From contig DMJC01000075.1 in NCBI GenBank assembly GCA_003451915.1, positions 1-6,409 of the forward strand: DNA of 6,409 nt. Direction: 5' to 3'. The notes under the pieces are model-generated. The model searched no databases, was not told the DNA's origin, and was given only the letters and a program-made list of their open reading frames with translations. The translations under genes were made by a program, and so were the position numbers. Below, in pieces: positions 4,858 to 6,409 of this stretch. The stretch comes from Clostridiales bacterium (GTDB taxonomy: Bacteria > Bacillota > Clostridia > Saccharofermentanales > UBA5734). How positions within the stretch are numbered: position 1 is the first letter of the stretch; the number at the start of each line of letters is the position of its first letter.

Positions 4858-6333
4858 ATGCAGCTGCAGGAATTGATCCAGGGACTTGAAATTCTCGATG
4901 GGCAGGGTGATCTTTCGATCGAGATTGACTCCGTCGTTTATGATTCACGCAAAGCCCGCCGCGGTTCGCTGTTTGTCTGCGTTGAAGGATTCGTCACCGA
5001 TGGCCACCAGTATATTGCCCAGGCTTTAGCTCAGGATGTTTCAGCCATATTGCTGCAAAAGCCGGTTGAGGATTTGCTGGTTCCTTGGGCTCGCATCGCG
5101 GATACCCGCCGCGGTCTGGCTCATGTTTCTGACCGCTTTTTCGGCCATCCGTCCGGCCGCCTGGAGATGATCGGCATCACGGGTACCAAGGGCAAGACGA
5201 CAGCGACCTATATGACCCGGGCGATTCTGGCTGCAGCCGGCCGGCAGACTGGCCTGATCGGAACAGTTGCCAATATTATCGGCGGCGAAATCACTTATGC
5301 ATCACGCACAACGCCGGAGTCCTATGATCTGCAGGCTCTGCTGGACGACATGGTCGTCCGGGGCTGTGACAGCTGTGTGATGGAGGTCTCGTCGCAGGGC
5401 CTCATGCTGGATCGTGTCTATGGCTGTGAATTTGCCACCGGTGTTTTCACCAACCTCTATCATGATCATATCGGTCCTCATGAGCATGCTTCGATGGATG
5501 AGTATCTGGCCGCCAAACTGCTGCTTTTTGACCGCTGCAGGCAGGCTGTGATCAATCGTGATGTTTCTTGTTACAAAACGGTGCGGGCGGCAGTCAAAGG
5601 ACCCTGCCTGACCTATGGGCTGGATCCTTCAGCTGATGTACGGGCCGCGGATCTGCGTCAGACATCGGTTCATCAGCGAGTCGGCACAAGCTTTACCTTG
5701 CGCAGTCCCTGGTACTCGGGTGATGTTTTTGTCGGAATGCCCGGCCGTTTCAACGTTTACAATGCGCTGGCGGCGATCACTTGTGCCGGCCTGGCCGGTA
5801 CTTCTTTTGATGCTGTGCAGACCGGCCTGGCTGAGATTGCTGTGCCGGGGCGCGTGCAGCCGATTCCGACCGGCCGGCCTTTTCAGGTCATTGTCGATTA
5901 TGCACACAATGCGGCCAGCCTGGAGAATTTACTGCAGACCTTGCGTGAGTATGTCAGCGGCCGGCTGGTTGTGCTTTTTGGCAATGGCGGAGACCGGGCC
6001 AGGTCACGCCGCTTTGAAATGGGCGATGTTGCCGGCCGCCTGGCCGACCTGACCATCATCACCTCTGACAATCCCAGGACCGAGGACCCGATGGCGATCA
6101 TTGCTGATATTCTGACCGGTATCGAACCGACCGGCGGAGCTTATCAGGTCATTCCTGACCGGCGCGAAGCCATTTTTTCAACGGTCAGGCAGGCCAGAGC
6201 CGGGGATATGATAGTTATTGCCGGCAAAGGGCATGAAAATTATCAGATTTTTAAAGACCGCACAATCCACTTTGATGATGCAGAAACTGCGACTGAAGCG
6301 ATTGCTGCACTGGAGGCTGAAGCCCATGCTTAG
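4858..6333 (+). CDS. murE: UDP-N-acetylmuramoyl-L-alanyl-D-glutamate--2,6-diaminopimelate ligase MurE
   Basis: A 491-residue cytoplasmic Mur ligase that adds the third residue to UDP-MurNAc-L-Ala-D-Glu using ATP. The N-terminal UDP-binding domain begins MQLQELIQGLE and includes YDSRKARRGSLFVCVEG (28-44). The central ATPase domain has the P-loop GTKGKTT (109-115), TTPES (151-155), MEVSSQGL (175-182), FTNLYHDHIGPHEH (197-210) and the likely carbamoylated lysine in YLAAK (216-220). The C-terminal domain has VDYAHNAASLENLL (346-359), FGNGGDR (374-380), DNPR (404-407) and GKGHE (456-460). DNPR is the signature of meso-diaminopimelate-adding enzymes, as opposed to lysine-adding ones. The start is ATG 4858, chosen on its ribosome binding site over ATG 4831. 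It follows the PBP gene after a 59-bp gap, the largest in the operon, and overlaps murF by 8 bp. Amino acid specificity is inferred from the motif. Confidence 0.96.
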   Translation: MQLQELIQGLEILDGQGDLSIEIDSVVYDSRKARRGSLFVCVEGFVTDGHQYIAQALAQDVSAILLQKPVEDLLVPWARIADTRRGLAHVSDRFFGHPSGRLEMIGITGTKGKTTATYMTRAILAAAGRQTGLIGTVANIIGGEITYASRTTPESYDLQALLDDMVVRGCDSCVMEVSSQGLMLDRVYGCEFATGVFTNLYHDHIGPHEHASMDEYLAAKLLLFDRCRQAVINRDVSCYKTVRAAVKGPCLTYGLDPSADVRAADLRQTSVHQRVGTSFTLRSPWYSGDVFVGMPGRFNVYNALAAITCAGLAGTSFDAVQTGLAEIAVPGRVQPIPTGRPFQVIVDYAHNAASLENLLQTLREYVSGRLVVLFGNGGDRARSRRFEMGDVAGRLADLTIITSDNPRTEDPMAIIADILTGIEPTGGAYQVIPDRREAIFSTVRQARAGDMIVIAGKGHENYQIFKDRTIHFDDAETATEAIAALEAEAHA

Positions 6334-6409
6334 GCTGTCGCTTTCAGATGTGCTGTCCTGGAGCGGCGGTCAGCTGCTGACAACCACGACGGCTGGAGCG
6401 CCTGACGGT
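6326..6409 (+). CDS. murF: MurF, UDP-MurNAc-tripeptide--D-alanyl-D-alanine ligase (N-terminal fragment, cut by window end)
   Basis: Only the first 28 codons are present. They read MLRLSLSDVLSWSGGQLL and then a Thr/Ala-rich stretch, open to the last base. The pattern of a short beta strand, an S/T-L-x-D/E-helix and G-G-x-L matches the start of MurF, which attaches D-Ala-D-Ala to the tripeptide made by MurE. The ATG overlaps the murE stop region by 8 bp, and a GGAGG (6312-6316) sits 9 nt upstream inside murE, as expected for a coupled operon gene. The identity rests mainly on position after murE, since catalytic motifs lie outside the window. The truncation is due to the window edge, not a mutation. 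Confidence 0.8.
   Translation, partial: MLRLSLSDVLSWSGGQLLTTTTAGAPDG

Noticed and set aside
5615..6052. 145-codon + strand frame within murE
   Set aside because: It lies wholly inside conserved MurE domains in another frame and is kept open by GC-rich codon usage. The product has no recognisable features.

Overview
The window holds the start of a bacterial division and cell wall (dcw) cluster, all on the + strand, in the order mraZ - rsmH - ftsL - ftsI/spoVD-type PBP - murE - murF (cut off by the window end). The order is typical of Bacillota. A single PASTA-bearing class B PBP between ftsL and murE, a CxC...CxC RsmH tail, a DHIGPHEH-type MurE and frequent strong Shine-Dalgarno sequences suggest a member of the Clostridia. 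The sequence does not let me name a genus. The MurE carries the DNPR signature, so the peptidoglycan is predicted to contain meso-diaminopimelate at position 3 of the stem peptide.

Region 1-369 has no supported gene. Bases 1-84 are a short tandem array of roughly 22-nt units. Each unit starts with CATGAAG and is followed by a different small palindrome. Bases 85-216 are AT-rich, and I see no gene or convincing terminator there. A good sigma-A-type promoter (TTGAAT, 17 nt, TAAAAT) lies at 217-245. Just downstream, 254-300, are four GTGG/GTAGG direct repeats placed 10, 21 and 10 bp apart. This is the layout expected of MraZ operator boxes, so the cluster is probably autorepressed by its first gene.

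Region 370-6409 is one tightly packed operon. mraZ and rsmH overlap by 17 bp, rsmH and ftsL overlap by 1 bp (TGATG), ftsL and the PBP gene are 1 bp apart, and murE overlaps murF by 8 bp. The only real gap is 59 bp between the PBP gene and murE. MraZ is the transcriptional regulator, RsmH methylates 16S rRNA, and FtsL and the PBP act at the septum. MurE and MurF complete the cytoplasmic UDP-MurNAc-pentapeptide from which lipid II is made.

The core genes are ordinary members of known families, and I found no evidence of an undescribed multi-gene system. The features most worth a second look are the palindromic array at the left edge, the MraZ boxes, a Ser/Gly/Glu-rich insert inside the second PASTA domain, and unusually long tails on FtsL and the PBP.
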